A stretch of DNA of 64,000 nucleotides from an uncultured Eubacteriales bacterium (GTDB lineage Bacteria; Bacillota; Clostridia; Lachnospirales; Lachnospiraceae): contig OMVQ01000060.1 in the NCBI GenBank assembly GCA_900314555.1, positions 1 through 64,000 on the forward strand, given 5' to 3'. Both the position numbers and the translations under genes were made by a program. Shown here one piece after another: positions 29,301-37,225 of the stretch. Each line of letters starts with the position of its first letter. The first letter of the stretch is position 1. Under the pieces are notes generated by a model. It was not told the DNA's origin and did not search any database. It worked only from the letters and a program-made list of their open reading frames with translations.

Positions 29301-29327
29301 CGCTAATGTTTTCTTTATCTTAGACAT
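26307..29327 (-). CDS. Three-domain glycosyltransferase: GT2 + GT2 + WsaF-like GT-B
   Basis: The 1006-residue protein carries two consecutive GT2 domains. The first spans about 70-300 (FSIVMPVYNVEIKWLEKAI, DNDDAITYDALYEFL). The second spans about 325-590 (PKVSVIIPTKDHVDLLKQD, IVLDNNSEKEES, FMNNDMKLITPDW). A C-terminal domain (about 655-1000) resembles the rhamnan synthesis enzyme WsaF, with the conserved QDYEPGFYPWSSRYLLADST region and SPHPSYPPLEMSVFG near the nucleotide site. This multi-catalytic layout is typical of processive synthesis of a short repeating unit. Polymers so made are usually exported by Wzm/Wzt, whose genes are directly upstream. GAGGAATT precedes the ATG. Sugar identity is unproven; rhamnose is likely given rfbBAC. 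Confidence 0.88.
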   Translation of the reverse strand: MSKIKKTLAITKRCIKEPKLIGKGFQYIRINGIHGIKAKVNSKINPAVTEKITEVKPSEPNVQYDSDIKFSIVMPVYNVEIKWLEKAIESVKRQNYVNWEICMADDCSTKEGVREYLKSVESDKIKVAYLEKNQGISGASNAAAALATGDYIVLMDNDDAITYDALYEFLRKIKETDADIVYSDQNIIDEFDNGREPLHKPDWSPDLFLSQMYIGHLLGFKKSLFDLVGGFRTEFNGSQDYDLVLRMIEHTDKIEHVSKVLYGWRDLPSSTATNPGSKPYAQTAGLNAIQSHLDRVYGEGRATALETEDLFVYDVRYHYDVMPKVSVIIPTKDHVDLLKQDIDSIEELTTYKDYEIIVLDNNSEKEESFKYFEEVQKQYSNVTVHKAAFEFNWSKLNNYGMTLAKGDVYVFMNNDMKLITPDWLERLAEKAMRDDVGIVGGLLLYEDDTIQHAGVVVGIQGWADHIYKGMKPVHYGSPYVSPMVTRNVTACTGALMAISKKVIERIGGFDEDFIICGSDIEICIRAYLRGYVNIYDPHIKLYHYESKSRDSYIPEVDFEMSAFAYRTYREEGDPYYNCNLDYNLTTPTVTNRNQFVKMESDVMRSINEKNSGAKMPESEVAIAEILKYEFRKSDFSEKRINLLVPSINPEHVFGGISTALKFFEKLIEESGYCSRIILTDATPSRTALKQYKDKYTYVKASKDSDARHQIVGYSDRYMQSIPVSENDYFMFTGWWTAYCAQEAYLEFTKETGIKPNKFINFIQDYEPGFYPWSSRYLLADSTYRNEYPQLAVFNSKLLHEFFIQNGYSFYKEYEFDPVLNGKLKEILEKNFGKVNKKKQILVYGRPSVDRNAFSIVVSSLKKWVENQKDIEDWEILSAGEYHLPVDLGKGKELVSVGKLTIEQYAQTMLDTYAGISLMSSPHPSYPPLEMSVFGIKVITNNYSNKDLSSFNSNITSVASASPSVIASKLNEICDGYSKEVEIKNENPDYIENTHVFDFISDIIKEL

Positions 29328-29354
29328 AATTCCTCGTTTCTGAGCTTCTTAACT

Positions 29355-30698
29355 CTATTTATTATATGTTACCTTAGAATTCATATCGAAATATCCTACT
29401 GTTGTTCTGTCAGAAATGACATTTACACAGCAGATATCATATAATCTGTTATAAACCACAAGATTATCTTTCTCATAGCCTGTACATCCTAGAAGAAGCA
29501 GATATTGCCCACCCTGTAATATCATATTCTGTTTAAATTCTATCTCTACAACCTGTCCTTTTTTCACAGTTCCGGTATCAACTTTCTCGATAATTGTATT
29601 AGTACCTGTTAATTCTGTACCTTTAATATCTTTAAAACTGAATGCAAAAATAGGATTTTCTATAGTTTCATTAAACTTAATCTTCATTTTCAATGAGAAA
29701 TCTTTGAACTTATAAACCGTATTAGTTACCTGTCCCTCATCATCAAATATACCAAAATCGATTATTTCGGCACGTTTGTCGCCATATATCTGACTATTAG
29801 GATTAATGAGCATATACTCTTTCCAGTTAATGATATTCTGCTGTTTCTTTTTCTTAGCATTATCCATCATCTCTGTTGGAGTTTCTTTATTAATAAGAGC
29901 ATCAACATCACTACTTACAGCTTCATTGTCTGCTACATCATTTTCTTTCTGCTCTCCATCAAACTGGCCTACTAATATCTTCTTATAAATGTCTATCATA
30001 TCAGCAGGTTCGCCCTCTGCGACTATTGAACCATGATTAAATATAATCGCCCTGTTACAATATTTCATAACACTTCCCATATCATGTGTTACAAATAATA
30101 TTGTCTTACCGGAATTCTTAAGGTCCTCTAACTTCTTATAACACTTAGCCTGAAAGAACACATCTCCTACAGAAAGTGCCTCATCAACAATCAGAATATC
30201 AGGTTCTACATTAATGGCAACTGCAAATGCAAGTCTTGCAAACATACCACTTGAATATGTCTTTACCGGCTGGTTGATGAAATCGCCGATATCAGCAAAG
30301 GAAATTATATCATCAATCTTATTATCCATCTCTTCTCTGGTAAATCCAATCATTGTACCATTGAGGTATACATTTTCAAGTCCTGTATATTCAGGATTAA
30401 AACCTGCACCTAACTCTAAGAGAGCTGATATCTTACCATTAATTTCCACCTTTCCTGAAGTCGGAGTAAGAACACCTGTTATAATCTTAAGAACAGTAGA
30501 TTTACCAGCACCATTCTTACCAATGATACCAAGCATCTCACCTTTCTTAATCTCAAATGATATATCATTTAAAGCCACAAAGTCTTTATGATACTGCTTC
30601 TTTGTAATGCTTAATGCCTCTTTAAATCTTAGTGTTGGTTTGTCATACAATTTATATACTTTATTTAAGTTTGTAACTTTAATTGCGTAATCGCTCAT
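29355..30698 (-). CDS. ABC transporter ATPase for polysaccharide export, Wzt-type with C-terminal carbohydrate-binding-like domain
   Basis: Energises export of a lipid-linked glycan with the permease encoded upstream. The 447-residue protein has an ATPase domain (about 5-245): Walker A GKNGAGKS at 60-67, signature TYSSGMFARLAF, Walker B ILIVDEALSVGD and H-loop LFVTHDMGSVMKYC. A charged linker follows, then a beta-rich C-terminal domain (about 310-440) like the Wzt domain that recognises modified chain ends in E. coli O8/O9a. The extension matters because the WbdD-like capping candidate is two genes downstream. Simple TagH-type ATPases can also carry extensions, but those differ in sequence. 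Confidence 0.9.
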   Translation of the reverse strand: MSDYAIKVTNLNKVYKLYDKPTLRFKEALSITKKQYHKDFVALNDISFEIKKGEMLGIIGKNGAGKSTVLKIITGVLTPTSGKVEINGKISALLELGAGFNPEYTGLENVYLNGTMIGFTREEMDNKIDDIISFADIGDFINQPVKTYSSGMFARLAFAVAINVEPDILIVDEALSVGDVFFQAKCYKKLEDLKNSGKTILFVTHDMGSVMKYCNRAIIFNHGSIVAEGEPADMIDIYKKILVGQFDGEQKENDVADNEAVSSDVDALINKETPTEMMDNAKKKKQQNIINWKEYMLINPNSQIYGDKRAEIIDFGIFDDEGQVTNTVYKFKDFSLKMKIKFNETIENPIFAFSFKDIKGTELTGTNTIIEKVDTGTVKKGQVVEIEFKQNMILQGGQYLLLLGCTGYEKDNLVVYNRLYDICCVNVISDRTTVGYFDMNSKVTYNK

Positions 30699-30825
30699 TC
30701 CTTAATAATCCTCATTTCTTCAAATTTTCTATGGGTAATCTGTTCATATTAATCTAATTCTCTACGATTCAATGTGCCATAAAATCTATTCAGCATTATT
30801 TTCACACTAAATATTTACCCCTGTC

Positions 30826-31629
30826 TTATAATGAATCTGCAAAATGTGGTTTAAGTCTGGTATAAACAAATTTAGAGATAAGAGACATTACTAATACAAA
30901 TAACCAGAAGTATAATGTAAGCATCGGTTTCTCGAAGAATAATCTTTTCTCTATCATAGTTCCACGACATCCATCTACTATATAAAACATTGGATTTAAC
31001 TTAAATATTATTCCTAATTTACCTAATGCCTTCTGAAATTCAGGTGCATTGAAGTTCCATAATATTGGTGTTAACCATGTTCCAACCTGCATAAATACGT
31101 TTATTATCTGTGTAGTATCCTTGAAGAATACCGAAACCGCAGATGTAAAATATGATATTGATAATACTAATACTATCATACAGAAAGAATAATATACCAA
31201 CTGTATTACTATTATTCCCGGAAAATATCCCATAAGTATATATGCAACTATTAAAAGTCCCATAAAGAATACATGGACAAATAATGATGAAACAACTTTC
31301 ACAACCGGTAAAATATTTATGTTAAATACAACCTTTTTAACCAGATAACTATACTCTGCAAAACAGTTAGTCGCATTAACAAGTGCTTCCTGAAAGAAAA
31401 ACCATGGTATAAGTCCCGCCATTAACCATAAGATAAATGGTGTATCTCCAACATCACCACTTCTTAATCCTACCTGGAATACAAACCAGTATAAAACTAT
31501 AGTTACGAGTGGCTGTATAAATGCCCAGATAATGCCCATATATGAGCCGGCATATTTAGTTTTAAAGTCGTTTTTTGATAAGTATAATACTAAATCTTTG
31601 CTTTCAGCAAGTTTAGACAGCTTTTTCAT
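30826..31629 (-). CDS. ABC-2 type polysaccharide export permease, Wzm-type
   Basis: Membrane component of the glycan exporter. I chose the ATG at 31629 (MKKLSKLAES), because GAGG lies six to seven bases upstream. The 267 residues contain six predicted membrane segments and the family opening KNDFKTKYAGSYMGIIWAFIQP (first 20: KNDFKTKYAGSYMGIIWAFI), with the typical YRCDGCRG-like variant IVDGCRGTMIE near the C-terminus and LNPMFYIVDGCRG preceding the last segment. The ATPase gene follows after 127 bp. A terminator-like hairpin at 31717-31733 lies just upstream, so wzm may have its own promoter. Confidence 0.92.
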   Translation of the reverse strand: MKKLSKLAESKDLVLYLSKNDFKTKYAGSYMGIIWAFIQPLVTIVLYWFVFQVGLRSGDVGDTPFILWLMAGLIPWFFFQEALVNATNCFAEYSYLVKKVVFNINILPVVKVVSSLFVHVFFMGLLIVAYILMGYFPGIIVIQLVYYSFCMIVLVLSISYFTSAVSVFFKDTTQIINVFMQVGTWLTPILWNFNAPEFQKALGKLGIIFKLNPMFYIVDGCRGTMIEKRLFFEKPMLTLYFWLFVLVMSLISKFVYTRLKPHFADSL

Positions 31630-31669
31630 TCTATTCCTCATTTCTTTCACTTTCTTGCATATAAATAGC

Positions 31670-31738
31670 TTTATCGACTATAGATTTTATTCTTAAAACC
31701 CATAGTCGATAAAAAAGAGTCGCTTGGCGGCTCTTTTT
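31670..31738 (-). terminator. Terminator plus second hairpin between rfbC and wzm
   Basis: GAGTCGC-TTG-GCGGCTC (31717-31733) has A-runs on the left and T-runs on the right, so it can terminate in both directions. Just beyond on the minus strand, TTTATCGACTAT (31670-31681) pairs perfectly with ATAGTCGATAAA (31702-31713). The same 12-mer ATAGTCGATAAA recurs in the leuA leader at about 43738-43749. Confidence 0.75.
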
Positions 31739-31762
31739 ATGCTGTTTTATAAAAGTAGCTAA

Positions 31763-32323
31763 TTATTTTCTGAAATCCTTAATGCCAGGCCATTTGTGGT
31801 CTTTATCTGAAATAGTTAAATCTTCTTTTGTCATACCTTCTGGCATTGGCCATTCTACACCAATTTCAGGATCGTCCCATTTAAGTCCGCCCTCATCATT
31901 TGGATGATAGAAGTCAGTACATTTATAAGCAAATTCTGCTGAATCAGATAATACTATAAAGCCATGTGCAAAATTCTTTGGAATAAAGAACTGTTTCTTA
32001 TTCTCTGCTGATAATAATACACCAAACCATTTTCCATAAGTTTTTGAACCTTCTCTTAAGTCAACAGCTACGTCAAAAACTTCTCCACTTACTACTCTTA
32101 CAAGCTTATCCTGTGGGAAATTAATCTGGAAATGAAGTCCTCTAAGAACACCTTTTTTAGAGCTTGACTGGTTGTCCTGTACAAATTCCTGGTCAATTCC
32201 TGCTTCCTTATAATCATTATAATTATAAGTCTCCATAAAATATCCTCTTTCATCACCAAATACTGTAGGTGTGATAACTTTTAATCCTTCTATTTCGCAT
32301 GTTTCTACTGTAATTTTTCCCAT
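31763..32323 (-). CDS. rfbC: dTDP-4-dehydrorhamnose 3,5-epimerase
   Basis: Third step of dTDP-L-rhamnose synthesis. The ATG at 32323 (MGKITVETC) is favoured by GGAGAT seven bases ahead; an in-frame ATG at 32341 lacks a site. The 186-residue cupin-fold protein shows DERGYFMETYNYNDY, the FVQDNQSSSKKGVLRGLHFQ region with the catalytic His, VDLREGSKTYGKW, and IPKNFAHGFIVLSD. It follows rfbA and rfbB on the same strand. The reductase rfbD is absent from the window. Confidence 0.95.
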   Translation of the reverse strand: MGKITVETCEIEGLKVITPTVFGDERGYFMETYNYNDYKEAGIDQEFVQDNQSSSKKGVLRGLHFQINFPQDKLVRVVSGEVFDVAVDLREGSKTYGKWFGVLLSAENKKQFFIPKNFAHGFIVLSDSAEFAYKCTDFYHPNDEGGLKWDDPEIGVEWPMPEGMTKEDLTISDKDHKWPGIKDFRK

Positions 32324-32453
32324 TTTAAAATCTCCATTCAATTCTGTCTTATATTCTTTTTGTAATTAACTTCTGTAAAATCCACTATTTAATTACATAC
32401 TAATGAATTTCTGCATTTATCTGTATGTTAATTACTTTTCTACAATTCTTATT

Positions 32454-33323
32454 CTATAATCCATTAGCAACATCTACAAGATATTGTCCATAAGCAGTCT
32501 TCATTAAAGGCTCTGCAAGTTTAAGAAGCTGTTCTTTGTCAATGAATCCTCTCTTATAAGCAATCTCTTCAATACATGAAATATATAAGCCCTGTCTCTT
32601 CTGGAATGCTGCTACGAAATCTGCTGCGTCAAGTAACATATCATGGTTACCTGTATCGAGCCATGCAAAACCTCTTCCTAAGGTCTCAACCATAAGAGTT
32701 CCTCTTCTTAAATATTCATTGTTAATTGAAGTTATCTCTATCTCTCCTCTTGCGGAAGGCTTAACATTTTTAGCTATTTCTACTACATCATTATCATAGA
32801 AATATAATCCTGGTACAGCATAATTTGACTTTGGATTAGCAGGTTTCTCTTCAATTGATAAAGCCTTACCATTCTCATCGAACTCTACAACACCATATTC
32901 TCTTGGATCCTTCACATAATAGCCGAATATTGTAGCACCCTTTTCTCTTGATGCTGCATTCTTAAGAACCTTTGAGAAGCTCTGTCCATAGAATATATTA
33001 TCACCAAGTACAAGTGCAACATTATCATCACCGATGAATTTCTCTCCAATAATAAATGCATCAGCAAGTCCTCTTGGCTGCTCCTGAATAGCATATTCAA
33101 ATCTCATACCAAGCTGTTCGCCTGAACCGAATAATTCCTTAAACACAGGTAAATCTCTAGGAGTTGAGATAATTAATACCTCTCTGATTCCTGCTAACAT
33201 AAGTGTTGATAATGGGTAATAAATCATTGGTTTGTCATATACAGGCATAATCTGTTTTGATACTGCCTTTGTTAATGGATAAAGACGTGTTCCTGAACCG
33301 CCTGCTAAAATAATACCTTTCAC
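32454..33323 (-). CDS. rfbA: Glucose-1-phosphate thymidylyltransferase
   Basis: Forms dTDP-glucose from dTTP and glucose 1-phosphate. The 289-residue length is standard. The nucleotide-binding [11 protein letters not shown] opens the protein, followed by [19 protein letters not shown], the substrate loop [11 protein letters not shown], and [21 protein letters not shown]. An AGGAATATT-type site precedes the ATG. It lies between rfbB and rfbC in pathway order B-A-C on one strand, but a 180 bp gap with a hairpin separates it from rfbB. Confidence 0.97.
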   Translation of the reverse strand: MKGIILAGGSGTRLYPLTKAVSKQIMPVYDKPMIYYPLSTLMLAGIREVLIISTPRDLPVFKELFGSGEQLGMRFEYAIQEQPRGLADAFIIGEKFIGDDNVALVLGDNIFYGQSFSKVLKNAASREKGATIFGYYVKDPREYGVVEFDENGKALSIEEKPANPKSNYAVPGLYFYDNDVVEIAKNVKPSARGEIEITSINNEYLRRGTLMVETLGRGFAWLDTGNHDMLLDAADFVAAFQKRQGLYISCIEEIAYKRGFIDKEQLLKLAEPLMKTAYGQYLVDVANGL

Positions 33324-33464
33324 AATATTCCTCCATTCTTATACATATCATCTTAATATCATTATCTCGATATTATCATTTTTATGTCTCTAAAATCTGT
33401 TTTTATAAACTAAACAACATTTATTTTTACTATTTATTTTATTATCAATTTAATTTTACACACT

Positions 33465-33495
33465 AAAATGGGAACATTCCACATATTCCCATTTT
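33465..33495 (-). terminator. Hairpin between rfbB and rfbA
   Basis: AAAATGGGAA pairs with TTCCCATTTT around an 11 nt loop, 9 bp past the rfbB stop. The U-tract lies in the stem, so read-through is plausible. Confidence 0.55.
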
Positions 33496-33503
33496 AATTC
33501 GTT

Positions 33504-34583
33504 TTATTTGTACATTTCTTCGTAATATTTCTGGTAATCACCGCTTGTTACATTCTTCATCCAATCTTCATGTTCGAAGAACCATTTGATTGTAAGCTTG
33601 ATACCATCTTTAAACATTGTCTCTGGATACCAGCCGATTTCAGCTTTAATCTTATCAGGTGCAATCGCATATCTTCTGTCGTGACCTTTTCTGTCCTCAA
33701 CATAAGTAATTAAATCTTCACTTACAAGAGCTTTTCTTGGGTCTCCGTCAGGAAGCATCTCCTGTAATGTCTCAATAATAATCTTAATGATTTCAATATT
33801 CTGTTTCTCATTATGTCCACCGACATTATATGTCTCGAATAATTTACCTTTTTCCTGTACCATATCAATTGCCTTAGCATGGTCTTCAACATATAACCAG
33901 TCACGAACGTTCTTGCCATCACCATATACAGGAAGTTTCTTGCCCTGTAATGCATTGTTAATAATAAGTGGAATTAACTTCTCTGGGAACTGGTAAGGTC
34001 CATAGTTATTACTACAGTTAGTAATATTAGCCGGGAACTTATAAGTATCCATATATGCTTTAACTAACATATCTGAAGATGCTTTACTTGCTGAATATGG
34101 GCTGTGTGGTTCGTATGGTGATGTCTCATAGAAGAATGCATTATCATCATCTGGTAATGAACCATATACTTCATCAGTAGAAACATGTAAGAACTTCTTG
34201 CCTTCTTTAAATGTTCCATCAGGTAATTCCCATGCTGCTTTAGCACAGTTTAACATAACTGCTGTTCCTAATACATTTGTCTGAACAAATACTTCTGGAT
34301 TCTTAATACTTCTGTCAACATGACTCTCTGCTGCAAAATGAACAACTCTGTCAATGTCATTTTCTGCAAATATTTTAGCAATTGCTTCTTTATCACAGAT
34401 ATTAGCTTTAACAAATGTGTAGTTATCTCTATCTTCAATATCCTTCAAATTCTCAAGGTTACCTGCATATGTTAATGCATCAACATTGATAATTCTAATA
34501 TCATTATCATACTTCTTAAACATATAGTGAATATAATTTGAGCCTATAAATCCTGCTCCACCTGTTACTAAATAAGTTCTCAT
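33504..34583 (-). CDS. rfbB: dTDP-glucose 4,6-dehydratase
   Basis: Second step of dTDP-sugar synthesis, NAD-dependent. The 359 residues open with the Rossmann motif TGGAGFIGSNYIHYM. They contain FAAESHVDRSI, the STDEVYGSL catalytic stretch with Thr, Asp and Glu, the YSASKASSD Tyr-Lys pair, and NNYGPYQFPEKLIPL, all typical of RmlB. A promoter-like sequence lies 30-60 bp upstream, making rfbB the likely first gene of the dTDP-sugar segment. Confidence 0.97.
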   Translation of the reverse strand: MRTYLVTGGAGFIGSNYIHYMFKKYDNDIRIINVDALTYAGNLENLKDIEDRDNYTFVKANICDKEAIAKIFAENDIDRVVHFAAESHVDRSIKNPEVFVQTNVLGTAVMLNCAKAAWELPDGTFKEGKKFLHVSTDEVYGSLPDDDNAFFYETSPYEPHSPYSASKASSDMLVKAYMDTYKFPANITNCSNNYGPYQFPEKLIPLIINNALQGKKLPVYGDGKNVRDWLYVEDHAKAIDMVQEKGKLFETYNVGGHNEKQNIEIIKIIIETLQEMLPDGDPRKALVSEDLITYVEDRKGHDRRYAIAPDKIKAEIGWYPETMFKDGIKLTIKWFFEHEDWMKNVTSGDYQKYYEEMYK

Positions 34584-34614
34584 AATTTAACTCCTTTGCT
34601 ATTTGTATTTAATT

Positions 34615-34643
34615 AATATATTATTTTATCGCAAAAAATGCAA
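34615..34643 (-). promoter_or_regulatory. Promoter for rfbB
   Basis: Minus-strand TTGCAT (34638-34643), a 17 bp spacer and TATATT (34615-34620). AAAGGAG follows 10 bases ahead of the ATG. Confidence 0.55.
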
Positions 34644-34664
34644 GCCTTATATTACATTTTATCA

Positions 34665-37208
34665 CTATTTTATAAAACTTGCTGTAAAAAAGATGTAAAT
34701 TAATCCACCTCCATACAATGCTAACAGTGCCAATGTGATGGCAATTGCATTAAAAATACCATTTAAGTAAATTTTCTTATCATTTTTCGCAGAAGATGTT
34801 ATAAATTTATTTTCTTCCATACGAGACTGAAGTTCATAACACAACATCATTACCATAACAGGCATTACACAAATGTAATATCTGCTCTGTAATCCCGGAT
34901 GTCCTGATATAAACTGGAAATCCTTAAATGCACGTATAAACTGCATAAGAACAGTTATTATCAATGCAATTGAAAAGCCTTTAAAGAAATTTCTAATCTG
35001 CTTTTCACTTTCTTTATATTTTATTTTTATTAACATTATTATTGGTGATAACCATAATAATTCATATGCAAGTCTGATGATTTTCTTATTAAAATCTACA
35101 TTTGTATGCCAGGTAACTCCATGAATCCATTGATTAATGAATCCCTTTTCAAACCTTTTAATAAACTCATAAAATGTTATTCTTGTCCTCATAATTGGTT
35201 CTTTGTAAACAATGCTGTATGTTTTAAATACCTCATCCGTTACTAAATCATGAAGACTTATCTGTATCTTTCCATATTGTACAAATACTAACATATAATA
35301 AGCTGCAGCAATTAAATATACCGGAACCGTATACCAGAAATCTCTGCCAAATACTTTCTTAATATCTTTCTCATCAATAATGGTCTTTATAACAAAGAAT
35401 AATGCACATATCACAAGCATGAGGCACGTTGTTAATTTTGTAAGGGCTGATGCTGTTATTCCTATCGCAATAAGGAAATATGTGAGCTTAGTTCTCTTAT
35501 TCTCTGCAAACCTTATTATTCCAAGTGTGAATATTGCAACAACTAAAATCGCAAGATTATCATTATTAATCATCGGTGCGCATCCTGTAAGCATCGGAAA
35601 TGCTGCTACCATAGTTGCATACATTAAATGTAATGCCGGATAACGTTTATTAATTCTTGAATATCCGATATATAAGAACAATGCTATTCCAAACGCCACT
35701 AACACTATGTTAAATACCCTTAGTATATCCAGATTCACATATACCAGATTATCATGAAATGATACTGCATTGAGTGGCATCATAAGCCAATAGTATAACG
35801 ATGGGTGGCCTAAATAACTTACTGTATTACTCCATTTGCCTTTAAATGTTCCAAATGACTGGCTTAATGCTATAGTATTGGCTGTTGTTTCACTTATTCC
35901 ATTTGTTTCACCAACTAACAGATTCTGATTCTCATATTCCGATACAATATGAGGATTTCTTGTCAGGTCTGCAAGATATGAGATATGAGCCATTTCATCA
36001 TATGCACCTAAATACATGTATTTCCATGCAAATATCATCATAAATACTGCATATGCAAATGTTACTCCATATATAGCTTTAACTGTTACTTTGGATAAAA
36101 ACTTAATGTTATTATGCCATATAACCATCAATACAAGCAGATAAAATACCAATACAATAATCATTGCAATGACTTTGGTATTTGGTCCATCAACTATAAT
36201 ATTAAAATCTAAATCCACACCTGTATCAATTCCATTGTTATAAAATGCACCATCTTTATAATCATTGCCACTTGTTGTCCATGCTGCTAATGTATCATCA
36301 TTATTATCTTGTGCCGCAATTCCGAAATAATATTCACCTTTTGGATATATATTATTAAACGTTACTATACAGTATTCATTATCTGCAAAATCTCTTCCTC
36401 TGACTTCTACATTTTCTAACGGATTTTTGTCTGTATCATAGAGTGTAAAAATATATTTGCCTTTAATATCACTTGAATATGTTGCAAATCTCACACTTAT
36501 GCCTTGCAGATTCTTATCTGTATTAATCTTCTGTAACATATCAGAATCAGATTTTATTATATCTGTAAGACCACTGGCATTAAGATGTAATTCTGTAGTT
36601 TCATAGGTTCTGTCCATATCCTTAATGATATCCGCACTTCCTATGAGTAATAACGTAAGAATTACTGTTCCAATAGTTTTAAGATTAAGCTTATTCTTTT
36701 CACGAAGAATACCAAATGTCATTATGCATATATAAATAAACCATATTACCATTAATACTTCTAATTTAACACGCCAGTCAAACTTTAATAAAAACTGTAT
36801 CTTTTTAAACTGGCTGTTTTTCATTGTAAGTTCATTATCATTTATATCCGCTTTAATATCATCTCTGTATATAACAATATCTCTGCTCGATAATACTACC
36901 TTAGAATCATTCAATATATCAACATCGCCTGTTAATGTAAAACTTTTTATATCAATATATTCTTCCGGAATATACAGGGTAGCTGCTCCGTAACTTACAT
37001 CTAATTCTTTTATATACGTCTGATTATCATTTGTTACAATCTCAACTTCATATTCTTCGTTACCTGTAATGTCATCATCATACCACCCTATTATCGGATT
37101 TGTACTTGGCATACTTCCCAATATAACCATAAGGTTACATATTACAAGTAAAAATGTCAGTACAACCTTCCAATTAAATAACTTTTTCATATTGGGCATC
37201 TTCTTCAT
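34665..37208 (-). CDS. Large multi-pass membrane protein, DUF2142-like (possible GT-C glycosyltransferase)
   Basis: The ATG at 37208 has AAAGGA nine bases ahead; an ATG at 37226 overlaps the previous stop. About 847 residues. One N-terminal membrane segment is followed by an extracellular beta domain, a second pair of segments, another extracytoplasmic beta-sandwich-like region (about 215-350), then some ten membrane segments. The loop YLGAYDEMAHISYLADLTRNP (first 20: YLGAYDEMAHISYLADLTRN) contains the acidic-His pattern of DUF2142 and GT-C type enzymes that use polyprenyl-linked sugars. It probably modifies or extends the glycan on the outer face. It directly follows the UDP-glucose dehydrogenase gene. 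Confidence 0.75.
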   Translation of the reverse strand: MKKMPNMKKLFNWKVVLTFLLVICNLMVILGSMPSTNPIIGWYDDDITGNEEYEVEIVTNDNQTYIKELDVSYGAATLYIPEEYIDIKSFTLTGDVDILNDSKVVLSSRDIVIYRDDIKADINDNELTMKNSQFKKIQFLLKFDWRVKLEVLMVIWFIYICIMTFGILREKNKLNLKTIGTVILTLLLIGSADIIKDMDRTYETTELHLNASGLTDIIKSDSDMLQKINTDKNLQGISVRFATYSSDIKGKYIFTLYDTDKNPLENVEVRGRDFADNEYCIVTFNNIYPKGEYYFGIAAQDNNDDTLAAWTTSGNDYKDGAFYNNGIDTGVDLDFNIIVDGPNTKVIAMIIVLVFYLLVLMVIWHNNIKFLSKVTVKAIYGVTFAYAVFMMIFAWKYMYLGAYDEMAHISYLADLTRNPHIVSEYENQNLLVGETNGISETTANTIALSQSFGTFKGKWSNTVSYLGHPSLYYWLMMPLNAVSFHDNLVYVNLDILRVFNIVLVAFGIALFLYIGYSRINKRYPALHLMYATMVAAFPMLTGCAPMINNDNLAILVVAIFTLGIIRFAENKRTKLTYFLIAIGITASALTKLTTCLMLVICALFFVIKTIIDEKDIKKVFGRDFWYTVPVYLIAAAYYMLVFVQYGKIQISLHDLVTDEVFKTYSIVYKEPIMRTRITFYEFIKRFEKGFINQWIHGVTWHTNVDFNKKIIRLAYELLWLSPIIMLIKIKYKESEKQIRNFFKGFSIALIITVLMQFIRAFKDFQFISGHPGLQSRYYICVMPVMVMMLCYELQSRMEENKFITSSAKNDKKIYLNGIFNAIAITLALLALYGGGLIYIFFTASFIK

Positions 37209-37225
37209 ATAGGATAATCCTTTCA

